From Priestia aryabhattai B8W22 (lineage in GTDB: Bacteria > Bacillota > Bacilli > Bacillales > Bacillaceae_H), in contig NZ_JYOO01000023.1 in assembly GCF_000956595.1 (NCBI RefSeq), forward strand, positions 24,966-88,965: DNA of 64,000 nt. The letters run 5' to 3'. Below the pieces are notes generated by a model. The model worked only from the letters and a program-made list of their open reading frames with translations. It was not told where the DNA came from and did not search any database. The position numbers and the translations under genes were made by a program. Of this stretch, positions 1 to 8,887 are shown piece by piece. Position 1 is the stretch's first letter. Every line of letters starts with the position of its first letter.

Positions 1-255
1 AAAGGCATCGCAGAAAAGAAGCCAAATTCAAGTAAAGTAACGGATGTTATGAGTGAAGAGCTTATAACTATTACAGCAGAAGCCTCTGTAGAAGAAGCTT
101 CTAAGCTTATGGCTCAACATCAAATCCGTCGCCTTCCTGTTGTGGAAAATCAAAAGCTAGTAGGGATTATATCGCTAGGTGATTTATCAACGTTTCGCTA
201 TGCAAATGAACGCGCAGGAGAAGCGCTCTCAGACATTTCAGAACAAACGCATTAA
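1..255 (+). CDS. ylbB: CBS-domain protein, 5' truncated by window edge (YlbB-like)
   Basis: The frame is open from the first base, so the gene starts before the window; about 84 C-terminal residues are visible. They form most of one CBS module, with the pattern 'LMAQHQIRRLPVVE' followed by 'LVGIISLGDL'. CBS pairs bind adenosine nucleotides and usually regulate or sense. The next gene is a YlbC-like CAP protein, the same pair as ylbB-ylbC of B. subtilis, which supports the name. A hairpin with a T-rich tail follows the stop codon. Family is certain; the exact ligand and role are unknown. Confidence 0.8.
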   Translation, partial: KGIAEKKPNSSKVTDVMSEELITITAEASVEEASKLMAQHQIRRLPVVENQKLVGIISLGDLSTFRYANERAGEALSDISEQTH

Positions 256-261
256 AAAGCG

Positions 262-309
262 AAAGCCAACTGTTTGCAGGATATTCGTAAATAGTTGGCT
301 TTTTCTTTT
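262..309 (+). terminator. Rho-independent terminator after the CBS gene
   Basis: The arms AAAGCCAACT and AGTTGGCTTT enclose a loop of about 21 nt and are followed by a T-rich tail. It separates the CBS gene from the CAP-protein gene. Confidence 0.8.
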
Positions 310-412
310 GTTTCCTTCATACCAATAGCTATTTTTTTTTGAATGCATGTATAATAGAGATAAAAATAAGTTAAACAGGTAAAGAAAACAGGTGTAAGGA
401 GAGGAAGAAAAG

Positions 413-1462
413 CTGAAAAAAGTTATTTTTATTCTCGTATTAATAGTGGCATTTGTATACGCGGAGGATTATTTACCTCAGCTAGAAAAATATCTAACGG
501 GTCAAAATAGTGAGCAAAACCAAACGGATTCCAAAAGTCAGCCCACCCAAGAAGTGGCTTCTTATGAAAAACAAAGTGAAAATATGATGAGGCTCATTGG
601 AGATCATTCAGAACAGTTAATTGGAATGCTTGGAGAGCCGGACCGTATTGATTCTTCTGCATATGGCTATGACTGGTGGATTTACAAAAAGAATCGTCAA
701 ACGTATGCGCAGGTAGGAGTAGAAAATAATCAAGTCGTATCTGTATACGTCATTGGTTCAAAAACAAATACAGATCCTTTTGAGATTGGTGAGAAGCGAG
801 AAGAAGTAGAAAAAAGAGTTTCGCTTTCATCTGAACTCACGCTTCAAAAAGACGGAAATGAATACCGATTTCGTCTGAGTGAAGAGGATATGAAAATGCG
901 CCCAATTATTAAATATGGAGATGTATACGTCCAACTATATTTTGACCAGTTCCTTAATACAATCTCAAGTATTCGAATTATGGACATGGACACGCTATTA
1001 AAACAGCGTCCGTACGAAATTGTTTATCGCGGCGAGCTTCCCACAGCTCCGTCATTGACAGCAGAGGAGTGGAAAAGTGTCCAAGAAGGAGAAGAGCAGC
1101 AAATTATCGATATTACAAATGTAATTCGAGACCGGTTTCAGCTGTCACCTTTAGCCTGGGACGAAGCCACTGCCGGAGTAGCTTATTTACACAGCAAAGA
1201 AATGAGCGATTTAAACTATTTTTCTCACGTTTCACCAGCACAAGGTGATTTAGGCAACCGTCTGCAAAAAGGCGATGTAGTATATCGTATCGCGGGCGAA
1301 AACATTGCCTCGAATTATCAGGATGGAATCGCTGCGGTTGAAGGGTGGCTTAATAGTGAGGGACATCGTAAGGCTTTACTCAATAAAGAGTTTACGCGTC
1401 TTGGTGTAGGTGTATATGAGAAATATTATACGCAAAACTTTATCACTCCGATGAATGAATAG
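413..1462 (+). CDS. ylbC: CAP-domain secreted/membrane-anchored protein (YlbC-like)
   Basis: The protein is about 349 aa. It has an N-terminal hydrophobic segment, a CAP-associated middle domain (residues ~60-210) and a C-terminal SCP/CAP domain (residues ~228-349) with the typical 'HSKEM', 'YFSHVSP' and 'GENIA' patterns and 'SEGHRKALLN'. CAP proteins are usually extracytoplasmic; their biochemical role in Bacillus is not settled. The first in-frame ATG/GTG is the GTG at 446, but that would cut the hydrophobic leader. A strong AAGGAGAGG site at 396-404 sits correctly for an unusual CTG start at 413, giving a leader that begins LKKVIFILVLIVAF. I chose CTG for that reason; GTG 446 remains possible. 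Family usual length is about 345 aa. Confidence 0.8.
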   Translation: MKKVIFILVLIVAFVYAEDYLPQLEKYLTGQNSEQNQTDSKSQPTQEVASYEKQSENMMRLIGDHSEQLIGMLGEPDRIDSSAYGYDWWIYKKNRQTYAQVGVENNQVVSVYVIGSKTNTDPFEIGEKREEVEKRVSLSSELTLQKDGNEYRFRLSEEDMKMRPIIKYGDVYVQLYFDQFLNTISSIRIMDMDTLLKQRPYEIVYRGELPTAPSLTAEEWKSVQEGEEQQIIDITNVIRDRFQLSPLAWDEATAGVAYLHSKEMSDLNYFSHVSPAQGDLGNRLQKGDVVYRIAGENIASNYQDGIAAVEGWLNSEGHRKALLNKEFTRLGVGVYEKYYTQNFITPMNE

Positions 1463-1546
1463 TAAGATTAAAACTTCCTTTTGAAAATAGGTCTACTCTT
1501 GTCCTCTTTCTCATAAGTTTTAGTAGAGGTTAGAGGAGGGACGAGA

Positions 1547-2323
1547 ATGAAAGGAAGAATAGTAGGAATATTGCTCGTACTTTTCTTTGCATATACGACT
1601 ACTGTACATGCAGCTGAAGGGCAGTGGGAAAAGCTTGATAACTTATCTGATCAAACGCTATCGCTTGTAGAGCAAAAGGAGTATAAAGCAGCCCAACATT
1701 TGTTCAGAAATTTTTCGAATGAATTTACCAGTCTCAATACAGCTTCTTTGGGCGTATCAGCCGAAGATATACGTATTTTAACTCTTTGTTATGAACAGGT
1801 AGAAAGGTCTCTTTTATCTTCTGATTCCAGCGATGAAGAACGTCTTCAAAAAGCTACTCAATTTCGATTATTAGTCGATGCGCTGCACAGCAAGCATCAG
1901 CCTATGTGGACTGAACTCGAAGGCAGTATGCTAGCAACATTTAAAGAGATGCGAAATGAAGCGGTAAAAGGAGAACAAGCGGCTTATGAAGCGCAGTTTA
2001 AGCAATTTTTAAAGGAATATGATATGATCTTACCGAGCGCACAGGTAGACGTTTCGTCTCCCTACGTACAGCGTGTAAGCGCGGACGTTCACTTTTTACA
2101 AAGTGAAGGAACGCTAAGTGAGATTAACGATGAGCAGTTTAACCAAATGGAACAAAACTTGAAAGATTTTTTTGAACAAGTAAAAGAAAATCGTACGGAC
2201 CCGTCTTTTATTTGGGTTACAATCACCACCGGAAGTATTATTATTGCTACACTTTTTTATGTAGGAGCGCGGAAATATTTCGCTGACCAGAAAAGAAAGT
2301 CAGCTAGAGGGCGTAATGATTGA
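1547..2323 (+). CDS. ypjB: YpjB family sporulation protein
   Basis: This 258-aa protein has an N-terminal signal peptide (hydrophobic residues ~5-20, ending near 'VHAAEG'), a mainly helical extracytoplasmic middle and one C-terminal membrane segment (about residues 221-242) with a basic tail 'RKYFADQKRKS'. This layout and length match YpjB of B. subtilis, described as sporulation-associated but without known activity. The RBS GAGGAGGGA lies just ahead of the ATG. It lies upstream of the ypjC-ypjD-dapB block, as expected for the family. No catalytic motif is visible. Confidence 0.8.
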   Translation: MKGRIVGILLVLFFAYTTTVHAAEGQWEKLDNLSDQTLSLVEQKEYKAAQHLFRNFSNEFTSLNTASLGVSAEDIRILTLCYEQVERSLLSSDSSDEERLQKATQFRLLVDALHSKHQPMWTELEGSMLATFKEMRNEAVKGEQAAYEAQFKQFLKEYDMILPSAQVDVSSPYVQRVSADVHFLQSEGTLSEINDEQFNQMEQNLKDFFEQVKENRTDPSFIWVTITTGSIIIATLFYVGARKYFADQKRKSARGRND

Positions 2324-2387
2324 CGTAAAAGCGCAGAATTGTCTAAAATAAAAGAGTAGTCAAACACATAATGAAAGGTGTGGGTAA

Positions 2388-3065
2388 ATGAGCTTTTTGA
2401 TTTATTTTCTCATTATTATCCTTGTGCCAATTTGGGCACAGTTTAAGGTGAGAAGCGCTTACAAAAAATATTCACAAGTAAGCAACTCATCAGGAATGAC
2501 AGGCGCAGAAGTAGCAAGAAAAATTTTGGATGAAAACGGATTGTACAACGTTCACGTAGAGCCTGTAGGCGGATTTTTATCGGATCACTACGATCCTCGT
2601 TCAAAAGTCATTCGTTTATCAGAAGACAACTATTACGGAACGTCTGTCGCAGGCGCTGCCGTTGCGGCTCATGAAGTGGGACACGCGATTCAAGACAAAG
2701 AAAACTATTCGTTTTTACGCCTTCGCCACTCGCTTGTACCGGTGGCAAGCCTTGGATCAAACGCTTCTTGGATTTTAATTATGATTGGAATTATCGCGTC
2801 GATTAAGCCATTGCTATTGTTAGGTATTATCTTCATGGCAGCAGCGGTCGTATTCCAAATTGTAACACTGCCTGTCGAATTTAACGCTTCAAGCCGAGCG
2901 ATGACGCAAATCGTCTCAGTCGGAGCGATTCGAAATGACGAAGAGCGCGAGACGCGCAAAGTGCTTAACGCAGCGGCTTTAACATACGTAGCAGCCGCAG
3001 CAGTAGCAGTTCTTGAGTTGGTTCGTTTAATTATGATTTATACAGGAATGAATAACGACGACTAA
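2388..3065 (+). CDS. yugP: Membrane zinc metallopeptidase, YugP family
   Basis: The 225-aa protein matches the neutral zinc metallopeptidase family 2 (YugP). A short N-terminal membrane segment is followed by a soluble stretch; the zinc-binding motif HEVGH lies at residues 95-99 and two or three hydrophobic segments follow (roughly residues 118-165 and 195-218). H95, H99 and a downstream acidic residue would bind zinc, with E96 as catalytic base. The active site is predicted at the membrane interface. Substrate unknown. The RBS AAAGGTGTGGG precedes the ATG. A bidirectional hairpin separates it from the convergent ypjC. Length equals that of B. subtilis YugP. Confidence 0.9.
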   Translation: MSFLIYFLIIILVPIWAQFKVRSAYKKYSQVSNSSGMTGAEVARKILDENGLYNVHVEPVGGFLSDHYDPRSKVIRLSEDNYYGTSVAGAAVAAHEVGHAIQDKENYSFLRLRHSLVPVASLGSNASWILIMIGIIASIKPLLLLGIIFMAAAVVFQIVTLPVEFNASSRAMTQIVSVGAIRNDEERETRKVLNAAALTYVAAAAVAVLELVRLIMIYTGMNNDD

Positions 3066-3066
3066 T

Positions 3067-3097
3067 AAAAAAATAACCGCATCAGCGGTATTTTTTT
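3067..3097. terminator. Bidirectional terminator between yugP and ypjC
   Basis: A short ACCGC/GCGGT stem with a 4-nt loop is flanked by A and T runs on both sides, so it can serve both convergent genes. Confidence 0.75.
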
Positions 3098-3962
3098 ATC
3101 TTTCAAGCGGTTTTTTATTTTCATCAAGGGTAAATCCTTCGCCTAAGACATCATGAACATCGGTAACCGCAACGAAGGCGTGTGGATCTACAGAAGTAAT
3201 AACTTGCTTTAAACGAAAAATTTCATTTTTACTAACAACGCAGTATAGCACGTTGGTATCTTGCTTAGAAAAAGAACCTTGTCCTTTTAAAATCGTCACG
3301 CCTCGATCCATTTCTTTCATAATTTTATCCGATATGGCTTCGTTATGATTCGAAATGATGGTTGCGCCTTTGGCGGCATACGCACCGTCTTGCATAAAGT
3401 CAATAACCCGTGCAGCGACAAAGACTGCAACAAGCGTATACATAGCTTCTCGGTAGGATAAATAAATGAGAGACGCACTAATCACAATAAAGTCAAAAAG
3501 AAACATCGTTTTCCCCATATTCCACCCGATATATTTTTGAACAACACGTGCGATGATATCGACTCCTCCTGTTGTTCCTCCAAACCTGAAAATAATGCCA
3601 AGACCCACTCCAATAAAAACACCGGCAAAAAGAGCTGCTAGAGTCATATCATGACGCAGGGGCATATTCACCGGAAAGCGCTGGAATATCCATAAAAATA
3701 GCGATAAGCTAACAACTCCGAGCATGGTATAAATAAAGGCTGTTCTCCCTAATAGTTTCCACCCTACAAAAAACAAAGGGATATTTAACACTAAGTTGGA
3801 ATAAGAGGGATCAATGTTAAATAAGAAAAATAAAAGCAGGGTAATGCCTGTGAATCCACCTTCAGCTAAATTGTTTTGCATGTTAAAATTAACAAGTCCA
3901 AACGCAAATATGGCAGCACCAAGCAGTATAAAAATAATATTTTTTAATCTGAGTCCTTTCAT
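3096..3962 (-). CDS. ypjC: YitT/YpjC family membrane protein (DUF161 + DUF2179)
   Basis: This 288-aa protein has five or six hydrophobic segments in the first ~200 residues (YitT membrane domain) and a soluble C-terminal DUF2179 domain (about residues 205-280; 'RGVTILKGQGSFSKQD'), which resembles small ligand-binding folds. The family is common in Bacillus in several paralogues, with no proven substrate. ATG start supported by an AGGAGGT RBS on the minus strand. It is divergent from ypjD, as in B. subtilis. The glycine-rich stretch 'FRFGGTTGGVDI' in the membrane domain is typical of the family. Confidence 0.88.
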   Translation of the reverse strand: MKGLRLKNIIFILLGAAIFAFGLVNFNMQNNLAEGGFTGITLLLFFLFNIDPSYSNLVLNIPLFFVGWKLLGRTAFIYTMLGVVSLSLFLWIFQRFPVNMPLRHDMTLAALFAGVFIGVGLGIIFRFGGTTGGVDIIARVVQKYIGWNMGKTMFLFDFIVISASLIYLSYREAMYTLVAVFVAARVIDFMQDGAYAAKGATIISNHNEAISDKIMKEMDRGVTILKGQGSFSKQDTNVLYCVVSKNEIFRLKQVITSVDPHAFVAVTDVHDVLGEGFTLDENKKPLER

Positions 3963-4274
3963 ACTTACAAACCTCCTATGACCGTTTTTGCACTACCTTA
4001 TCATAAAGGAATATATTTCATTTCGTAAATAACTATCGAAAAGATTTTTGAAAATAGTAAAAAGTGATGATGTTTCTTCTAGTGCTATGTATTAGTAGTA
4101 TCCTCAATTCGTAAAATATAGACAGATTTTTGAGAATTAAGGAAAACGTGAGGAATATTGTGAAAGCGCACCTGACAAAGGCTTGGTAAGAAGAAGTAAT
4201 TACACTAAATAATTTGAAGTAAAGATGTTATAATAGTAAGCTGAGTGTACTTCTAAAAGAGGTGAAATAAAAAG
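3963..4274. promoter_or_regulatory. Divergent intergenic region ypjC / ypjD
   Basis: It holds the RBS and presumed promoter of ypjC on the minus strand. On the plus strand an extended -10 (TG-T-TATAAT; TATAAT at 4229-4234) lies 40 bases before ypjD. This is the best candidate promoter for the seven-gene ypjD-birA operon. No further gene is visible. Confidence 0.6.
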
Positions 4275-4604
4275 ATGTCAAAAAAAACGATGGAGCAAAT
4301 GCAGCAAGAAGTTGATGCATATATTAGCCAATTTAAAGAAGGATATTTTAGTCCTCTTGCTATGCTTGCGCGAATGTCGGAAGAAGTGGGCGAATTATCG
4401 CGTGAAATTAACCACTATTATGGTGAAAAGCCGAAGAAAACGACTGAAGCAGAACGTACGGTCGAAGAAGAAATGGGCGACATTTTATTTGTATTAATTT
4501 GCTTTGCAAATTCATTAAATATTGATTTACAAGAAGCGCATGATCGCGTTATGAATAAATTTAATACGCGTGACAAAGATCGCTGGACGAAAAAAGAAGA
4601 CTAA
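4275..4604 (+). CDS. ypjD: MazG-type nucleotide pyrophosphohydrolase YpjD
   Basis: This 109-aa all-helical MazG/dUTPase-superfamily enzyme carries the metal-binding motif EEVGE (residues ~36-40) and a second acidic motif 'EEEMGDILF' (~63-71), the expected magnesium ligands. Members hydrolyse (d)NTPs or their derivatives to monophosphate and pyrophosphate; the specific substrate is unknown. It is the first gene of the operon running to birA, with dapB starting 13 bases after its stop. Length matches B. subtilis YpjD (111 aa). Confidence 0.9.
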   Translation: MSKKTMEQMQQEVDAYISQFKEGYFSPLAMLARMSEEVGELSREINHYYGEKPKKTTEAERTVEEEMGDILFVLICFANSLNIDLQEAHDRVMNKFNTRDKDRWTKKED

Positions 4605-4617
4605 GGAGAGAAAAAGA

Positions 4618-5418
4618 ATGGACAAAATTCGAATTGTACTTGCAGGACCAAGAGGTCGTATGGGAAAAGAAGCCGTATTATTAATAGAAGAAACAGAGCA
4701 TTTTGAATTAGTAGCAGCGGTGGATCGTATCAATGAAGGAAAATACATAAGTGATATTGAAGGAATGCCAAATGTACAAGCACCAATCTACACTGATATT
4801 GAAAAATGTTTTCAAGACGTTAAGGCAGATGTTTTAGTTGATTTGACAACACCTGAAATTGGACGCGTTCATACTAAAACAGCCCTAACATATGGAGTAA
4901 GACCTGTTGTAGGAACAACTGGCTTTTCAGAAGAAGATTTAAAAGAATTAAAGCAGCTTGCTGAAGAGAAGGAGCTTGGGTGTATCATTGCACCTAATTT
5001 TGCGATTGGCGCTATTTTAATGATGAAGTTTTCACAAATGGCAGCTAAATACTTTGATGATGTAGAGATTATTGAAATGCATCATGATCAAAAGTTAGAT
5101 GCACCATCAGGAACAGGCTTAAAAACAGCGGAGCTGATCAGTGAAGTTCGTGAAGTGAAAAAACAGGGTCATCCTGATGAAAAAGAACTGCTAGAAGGGG
5201 CGCGAGGTGCAGATTATGAAGGAATCCGTCTACATAGCGTACGCCTGCCGGGACTGATAGCTCACCAAGAAGTGATGTTCGGAGGATTTGGACAAACATT
5301 AAAAATCCGTCATGATTCATACAACCGCGCTTCTTTTATGTCAGGTGTGAAGCTAGCTGTTGACACAGTTATGAACGTAGACACACTTGTATATGGGTTA
5401 GAAAATATTATTGACTAA
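4618..5418 (+). CDS. dapB: 4-hydroxy-tetrahydrodipicolinate reductase
   Basis: DapB reduces 4-hydroxy-tetrahydrodipicolinate to tetrahydrodipicolinate with NAD(P)H in the cytoplasm, supplying the lysine, cell wall and spore dipicolinate pathways. The 266-aa protein shows the Rossmann dinucleotide loop GPRGRMG (residues 10-16), the 'VVGTTG' segment and the catalytic block '[13 protein letters not shown]' (~154-166). The frame is open further upstream, but the ATG at 4618 follows a clear AAGGAGAG RBS and gives the standard N-terminus '[10 protein letters not shown]'. mgsA starts 12 bases downstream. Confidence 0.97.
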   Translation: MDKIRIVLAGPRGRMGKEAVLLIEETEHFELVAAVDRINEGKYISDIEGMPNVQAPIYTDIEKCFQDVKADVLVDLTTPEIGRVHTKTALTYGVRPVVGTTGFSEEDLKELKQLAEEKELGCIIAPNFAIGAILMMKFSQMAAKYFDDVEIIEMHHDQKLDAPSGTGLKTAELISEVREVKKQGHPDEKELLEGARGADYEGIRLHSVRLPGLIAHQEVMFGGFGQTLKIRHDSYNRASFMSGVKLAVDTVMNVDTLVYGLENIID

Positions 5419-5430
5419 GGAGCGAGAAAA

Positions 5431-5829
5431 ATGAAAATCGCCTTAATTGCACATGATAAAAAGAAAAATGATATGGTACAATTCACAACAGCCTATCAAG
5501 CGATTTTACAGGAACATTCGCTGTTCGCAACAGGAACAACAGGAACGCGTATTTCAGAAGCAACAGGTTTGAAGGTTCACCGCTTTCAATCAGGGCCGCT
5601 TGGAGGAGATCAGGAGATAGGAGCTTTAATTGCTCAAAATGAAATGGATATGGTTATTTTTTTCCGCGATCCGTTAACAGCTCAGCCTCATGAACCTGAT
5701 ATTTCAGCTCTAATGCGCCTATGCGACGTATATGCGGTTCCTCTTGCAACGAATATGGGAACAGCAGAGATTTTAATTCATGGACTTGAACGAGGCGATT
5801 TGCATTGGCGTTCAATTATAAAAAAATAG
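5431..5829 (+). CDS. mgsA: Methylglyoxal synthase
   Basis: MgsA converts dihydroxyacetone phosphate to methylglyoxal and phosphate, a glycolytic bypass. The 132-aa protein has the complete set of family motifs: 'ALIAHDKKK' at the N-terminus, the phosphate-binding 'TGTTGTRI', '[11 protein letters not shown]' and the catalytic-aspartate block '[15 protein letters not shown]'. The RBS AAGGAGCGAG precedes the ATG. It lies between dapB and bshB1 in the same operon. Bacillithiol made by the next two genes takes part in methylglyoxal detoxification in Bacillus, which makes this order meaningful. Confidence 0.97.
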   Translation: MKIALIAHDKKKNDMVQFTTAYQAILQEHSLFATGTTGTRISEATGLKVHRFQSGPLGGDQEIGALIAQNEMDMVIFFRDPLTAQPHEPDISALMRLCDVYAVPLATNMGTAEILIHGLERGDLHWRSIIKK

Positions 5830-5839
5830 GGTGAAGATA

Positions 5840-6550
5840 ATGAAAGAAACAATAGATGTCCTTGCCTTTGGTGCCCATGCCGATGACGTAGAAATCGGCA
5901 TGGGTGGAACCATTGCAAGAATGAGTGAACAAGGTTTGAAGGTAGTTATTTGTGATTTGACGCAAGCTGAACTTTCTTCAAATGGAACGGTTGAAATTCG
6001 AAAACAAGAAGCGTTTAAAGCAGCTGATGTCTTAGGTGTTCATGAGCGAATCCATCTGAATTTGCCAGACAGAGGTTTGGTTTTAAAGGCAGAGTATATA
6101 GCTGAAATTGCATCAGTCATTCGCACGTATCAACCAAGGATTATATTTGCTCCTTACTTTGAAGATCGTCATCCTGATCATGGAAATTGTGCAAAACTTG
6201 TAGAAGAGGCCGTGTTTTCTGCTGGCGTTAAAAATTATATCGATGATAAAAAGCAAAAAGCTCATCGTGCTGAGTCTCTTTATTTCTATATGATAAATGG
6301 ATTTCATAAGCCAGATTTTATCGTAGATGTATCAAGCACGTTTCAAAAGAAAGTAGCTAGTCTAGAGGCTTATGAAAGTCAATTTATAAAAACAGCAGAT
6401 ACGTTTGATACGCCGCTGGTAAACGGATATATTGAAACGGTAGAGAGCAGAGAGCGATTATTTGGCAAAGAAGTCGGGGTAGCATACGGTGAAGGTTTTT
6501 TATCTAAAAAACCGATTTTGATGTACGACGATTTAGTAGGTGGAAAATAA
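5840..6550 (+). CDS. bshB1: Bacillithiol biosynthesis deacetylase BshB1
   Basis: BshB1 removes the acetyl group from GlcNAc-malate, the second step of bacillithiol synthesis. It belongs to the LmbE/PIG-L zinc deacetylase family. The N-terminal motif is AHADD (residues 12-16; family AHPDD, with Ala in place of Pro), and the third zinc ligand lies in 'RHPDHGNC'. The frame opens at a GTG at 5831, but AGGGTGA there is the ribosome binding site for ATG 5840, so I use that start (236 aa). bshA begins one base after the stop, indicating translational coupling. Confidence 0.94.
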   Translation: MKETIDVLAFGAHADDVEIGMGGTIARMSEQGLKVVICDLTQAELSSNGTVEIRKQEAFKAADVLGVHERIHLNLPDRGLVLKAEYIAEIASVIRTYQPRIIFAPYFEDRHPDHGNCAKLVEEAVFSAGVKNYIDDKKQKAHRAESLYFYMINGFHKPDFIVDVSSTFQKKVASLEAYESQFIKTADTFDTPLVNGYIETVESRERLFGKEVGVAYGEGFLSKKPILMYDDLVGGK

Positions 6551-7678
6551 ATGAAGTTAAAAATTGGTATTACATGTTATGCTTCCGTTGGAGGTTCAGG
6601 AGTGGTAGCAACGGAGCTAGGGAAGCTGCTGGCTGAAAAGGGGCACGAAATTCATTTTATTTCCTCTAGCATGCCTTTTAGATTGACGAAAGTATATCCA
6701 AATATTTATTTTCACGAAGTAGATGTAAATCAGTACTCCGTCTTTAAATACCCTCCGTATGATCTGGCTTTATCCAGTAAAATGGCTGAAGTGGCTAAAA
6801 GAGAAAAGCTTGACATTATTCATACGCACTATGCAATCCCCCATGCCGTTTGCGGGATTTTAGCTAAACAAATGGTAGAGCACGAAGTGAAAATTGTGAC
6901 GACTCTTCATGGGACAGATATTACGGTTCTAGGAGAGGATCCATCGTTAAAAGATTTAATTAAATTTGGAATTGAGAAATCAGATGCAGTGACGGCTGTA
7001 TCTCAGTCACTTGTTGATCAAACTCACCATTTAATTAGTCCAGATAAAGAAATTGAAACGATGTATAATTTTATTGATGAACGAGTTTATCATAAAAAAG
7101 AAGTGCAGTATTTAAAAGCGGAGTACGGCATATTAGAAAATGAAAAAGTCGTTATTCATATTTCAAACTTTCGTCAAGTCAAACGAGTTACAGATATAGT
7201 CAAAACATTTGCTATTATTAATAAAAAGCTTCAGTCTAAGCTGCTGCTTGTAGGAGACGGCCCTGAAATGACGGTTGTGTCTCAATTAGTAAGAGAGCTA
7301 AATCTTCAAGATTCTGTGTTATTTCTGGGGAAACAAGAAAATGTAGCAGAATTATATTCGATTAGCGATTTAAAACTGTTATTATCTGAAAAAGAAAGCT
7401 TTGGGCTTGTACTTTTAGAAGCTATGGCTTGTGGTGTTCCATGCATCGGAACAAATATAGGCGGAATTCCCGAAGTAATTGAACACGAAAAAACAGGATA
7501 TATTTGCGAAGTGGGAGATGTCGAAGAGGCAGCGAGCAAAGCAATTCAGCTACTTGAAAATGAACAGCTGCATCACCAAATGAGGGAAGCGTCTCTAAGC
7601 GCAGTTAATCATAAATTTCATTCAACAGAGATTGTGAGTCAATATGAAAAACTTTATTATAAATTGGTACAGGGTTGA
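6551..7678 (+). CDS. bshA: N-acetyl-alpha-D-glucosaminyl L-malate synthase BshA
   Basis: BshA joins GlcNAc from UDP-GlcNAc to L-malate, the first bacillithiol step. It is a 375-aa GT-B glycosyltransferase of family GT4. The N-terminal Rossmann domain starts with '[12 protein letters not shown]' and contains 'HGTDITVLG'. The C-terminal nucleotide-sugar domain contains '[18 protein letters not shown]' and 'GGIPEV'. Directly coupled to bshB1 and followed by cca; the pairing of the first two pathway enzymes supports the assignment. Confidence 0.96.
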   Translation: MKLKIGITCYASVGGSGVVATELGKLLAEKGHEIHFISSSMPFRLTKVYPNIYFHEVDVNQYSVFKYPPYDLALSSKMAEVAKREKLDIIHTHYAIPHAVCGILAKQMVEHEVKIVTTLHGTDITVLGEDPSLKDLIKFGIEKSDAVTAVSQSLVDQTHHLISPDKEIETMYNFIDERVYHKKEVQYLKAEYGILENEKVVIHISNFRQVKRVTDIVKTFAIINKKLQSKLLLVGDGPEMTVVSQLVRELNLQDSVLFLGKQENVAELYSISDLKLLLSEKESFGLVLLEAMACGVPCIGTNIGGIPEVIEHEKTGYICEVGDVEEAASKAIQLLENEQLHHQMREASLSAVNHKFHSTEIVSQYEKLYYKLVQG

Positions 7679-7693
7679 AGAATGGAGGAAGTT

Positions 7694-8887
7694 ATGAAAG
7701 AACCGTTCATTCATCCGCTTTATATTATTGAAAAACTGGAGACAGCCGGTTACGAAGCGTATTTTGTTGGAGGAGCGGTCCGGGATCTCATTTTAAATCG
7801 GACGATTGGAGATATTGATATCGCTACGTCAGCTAGGCCTGAACAAGTGATGGAACTCTTTCCTAAGACGATTCATGTAGGAATCGAGCATGGTACGGTT
7901 GTCGTTGTCCATGAGAACGAGACCTATGAGGTAACCACTTTTCGCTCTGAGGGAGAATATGATGATTTTCGTCGTCCCTCGTCCGTTACGTTTATTTCGT
8001 CTCTGATAGAAGATTTGCAGCGTCGAGATTTTACAATCAATGCAATGGCTATGAATGCAAAGGGAGAAATTATTGATCCATTTAATGGAAGAGAAGATTT
8101 GCGAAACCAGTTAATTCGTACTGTCGGAAATGCTAAAGAACGCTTTCATGAAGATGCTCTTCGTATGATGAGAGCCGTTCGCTTTGTCAGTCAGCTGGCG
8201 TTTTCGCTGTCTGATCAAACTAAAAGAGCCATTCAGCAATACGGTGAACTGCTGAGGCATGTTTCTATTGAACGCATTACAGTTGAATTCGAAAAAATGC
8301 TGAGCGGAAAGCGCCCGTCTTTAGCATTAGCACTTGTAGCAGATACGGAGCTGTATCGCTACTTGCCTCAATTGAATGTAGATCCGCAAAAATTCCGATC
8401 TGTTTGTGCACACGATTGGATGATGCTTCAGCGAGTATCGGAGTCATGGACACTTCTTGTACATCTGCTCGACATTCAAGACAAGCAGGCATTTTTTAAA
8501 ATCTGGAAATTATCTAATAAGCAAATTAAAGATATTCAGCTTCAGTCTATTGGCCTTCGAGACGTTTTGGAAAATGGATGGTCAAAACGCATCATGTATA
8601 CAATTGGAGAGCAGGCGAGCGTGAGCGTGAATCGTATTTTACAACTTCTTCGAAGCAATGAGTATATGAATGAACATGAGCTTCTTTACATCTATAGCGA
8701 GCTGCCTATTCATTCTTTAAAAGATTTAGATATAAACGGCCAAGATCTTTTAGTATGGACAGGTAAAAAGGGCGGTCCATGGGTGTCTCAACTGTTAAAA
8801 GAAATTGAAGAGAAAGTTTTATACAATGAGTTAATGAACACAAAATCTTCAATAAGAAAGTGGGTGCAGTCTTGCAGTCAGATATAA
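7694..8887 (+). CDS. cca: CCA-adding tRNA nucleotidyltransferase
   Basis: Class II CCA-adding enzyme: it adds or repairs the 3' CCA end of tRNAs without a template. The head domain has 'YFVGGAVRDLIL' and the metal-binding 'GDIDIATSA' (DxD). The neck has 'RRDFTINAMA', and a nucleotide-selecting region follows with 'EDALRMMRAVRF'. The length is 397 aa from ATG 7694, preceded by GGAGGA at 7685-7690; an in-frame ATG at 7682 has no comparable RBS. The C-terminus overlaps birA by 16 bases. Confidence 0.95.
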   Translation: MKEPFIHPLYIIEKLETAGYEAYFVGGAVRDLILNRTIGDIDIATSARPEQVMELFPKTIHVGIEHGTVVVVHENETYEVTTFRSEGEYDDFRRPSSVTFISSLIEDLQRRDFTINAMAMNAKGEIIDPFNGREDLRNQLIRTVGNAKERFHEDALRMMRAVRFVSQLAFSLSDQTKRAIQQYGELLRHVSIERITVEFEKMLSGKRPSLALALVADTELYRYLPQLNVDPQKFRSVCAHDWMMLQRVSESWTLLVHLLDIQDKQAFFKIWKLSNKQIKDIQLQSIGLRDVLENGWSKRIMYTIGEQASVSVNRILQLLRSNEYMNEHELLYIYSELPIHSLKDLDINGQDLLVWTGKKGGPWVSQLLKEIEEKVLYNELMNTKSSIRKWVQSCSQI

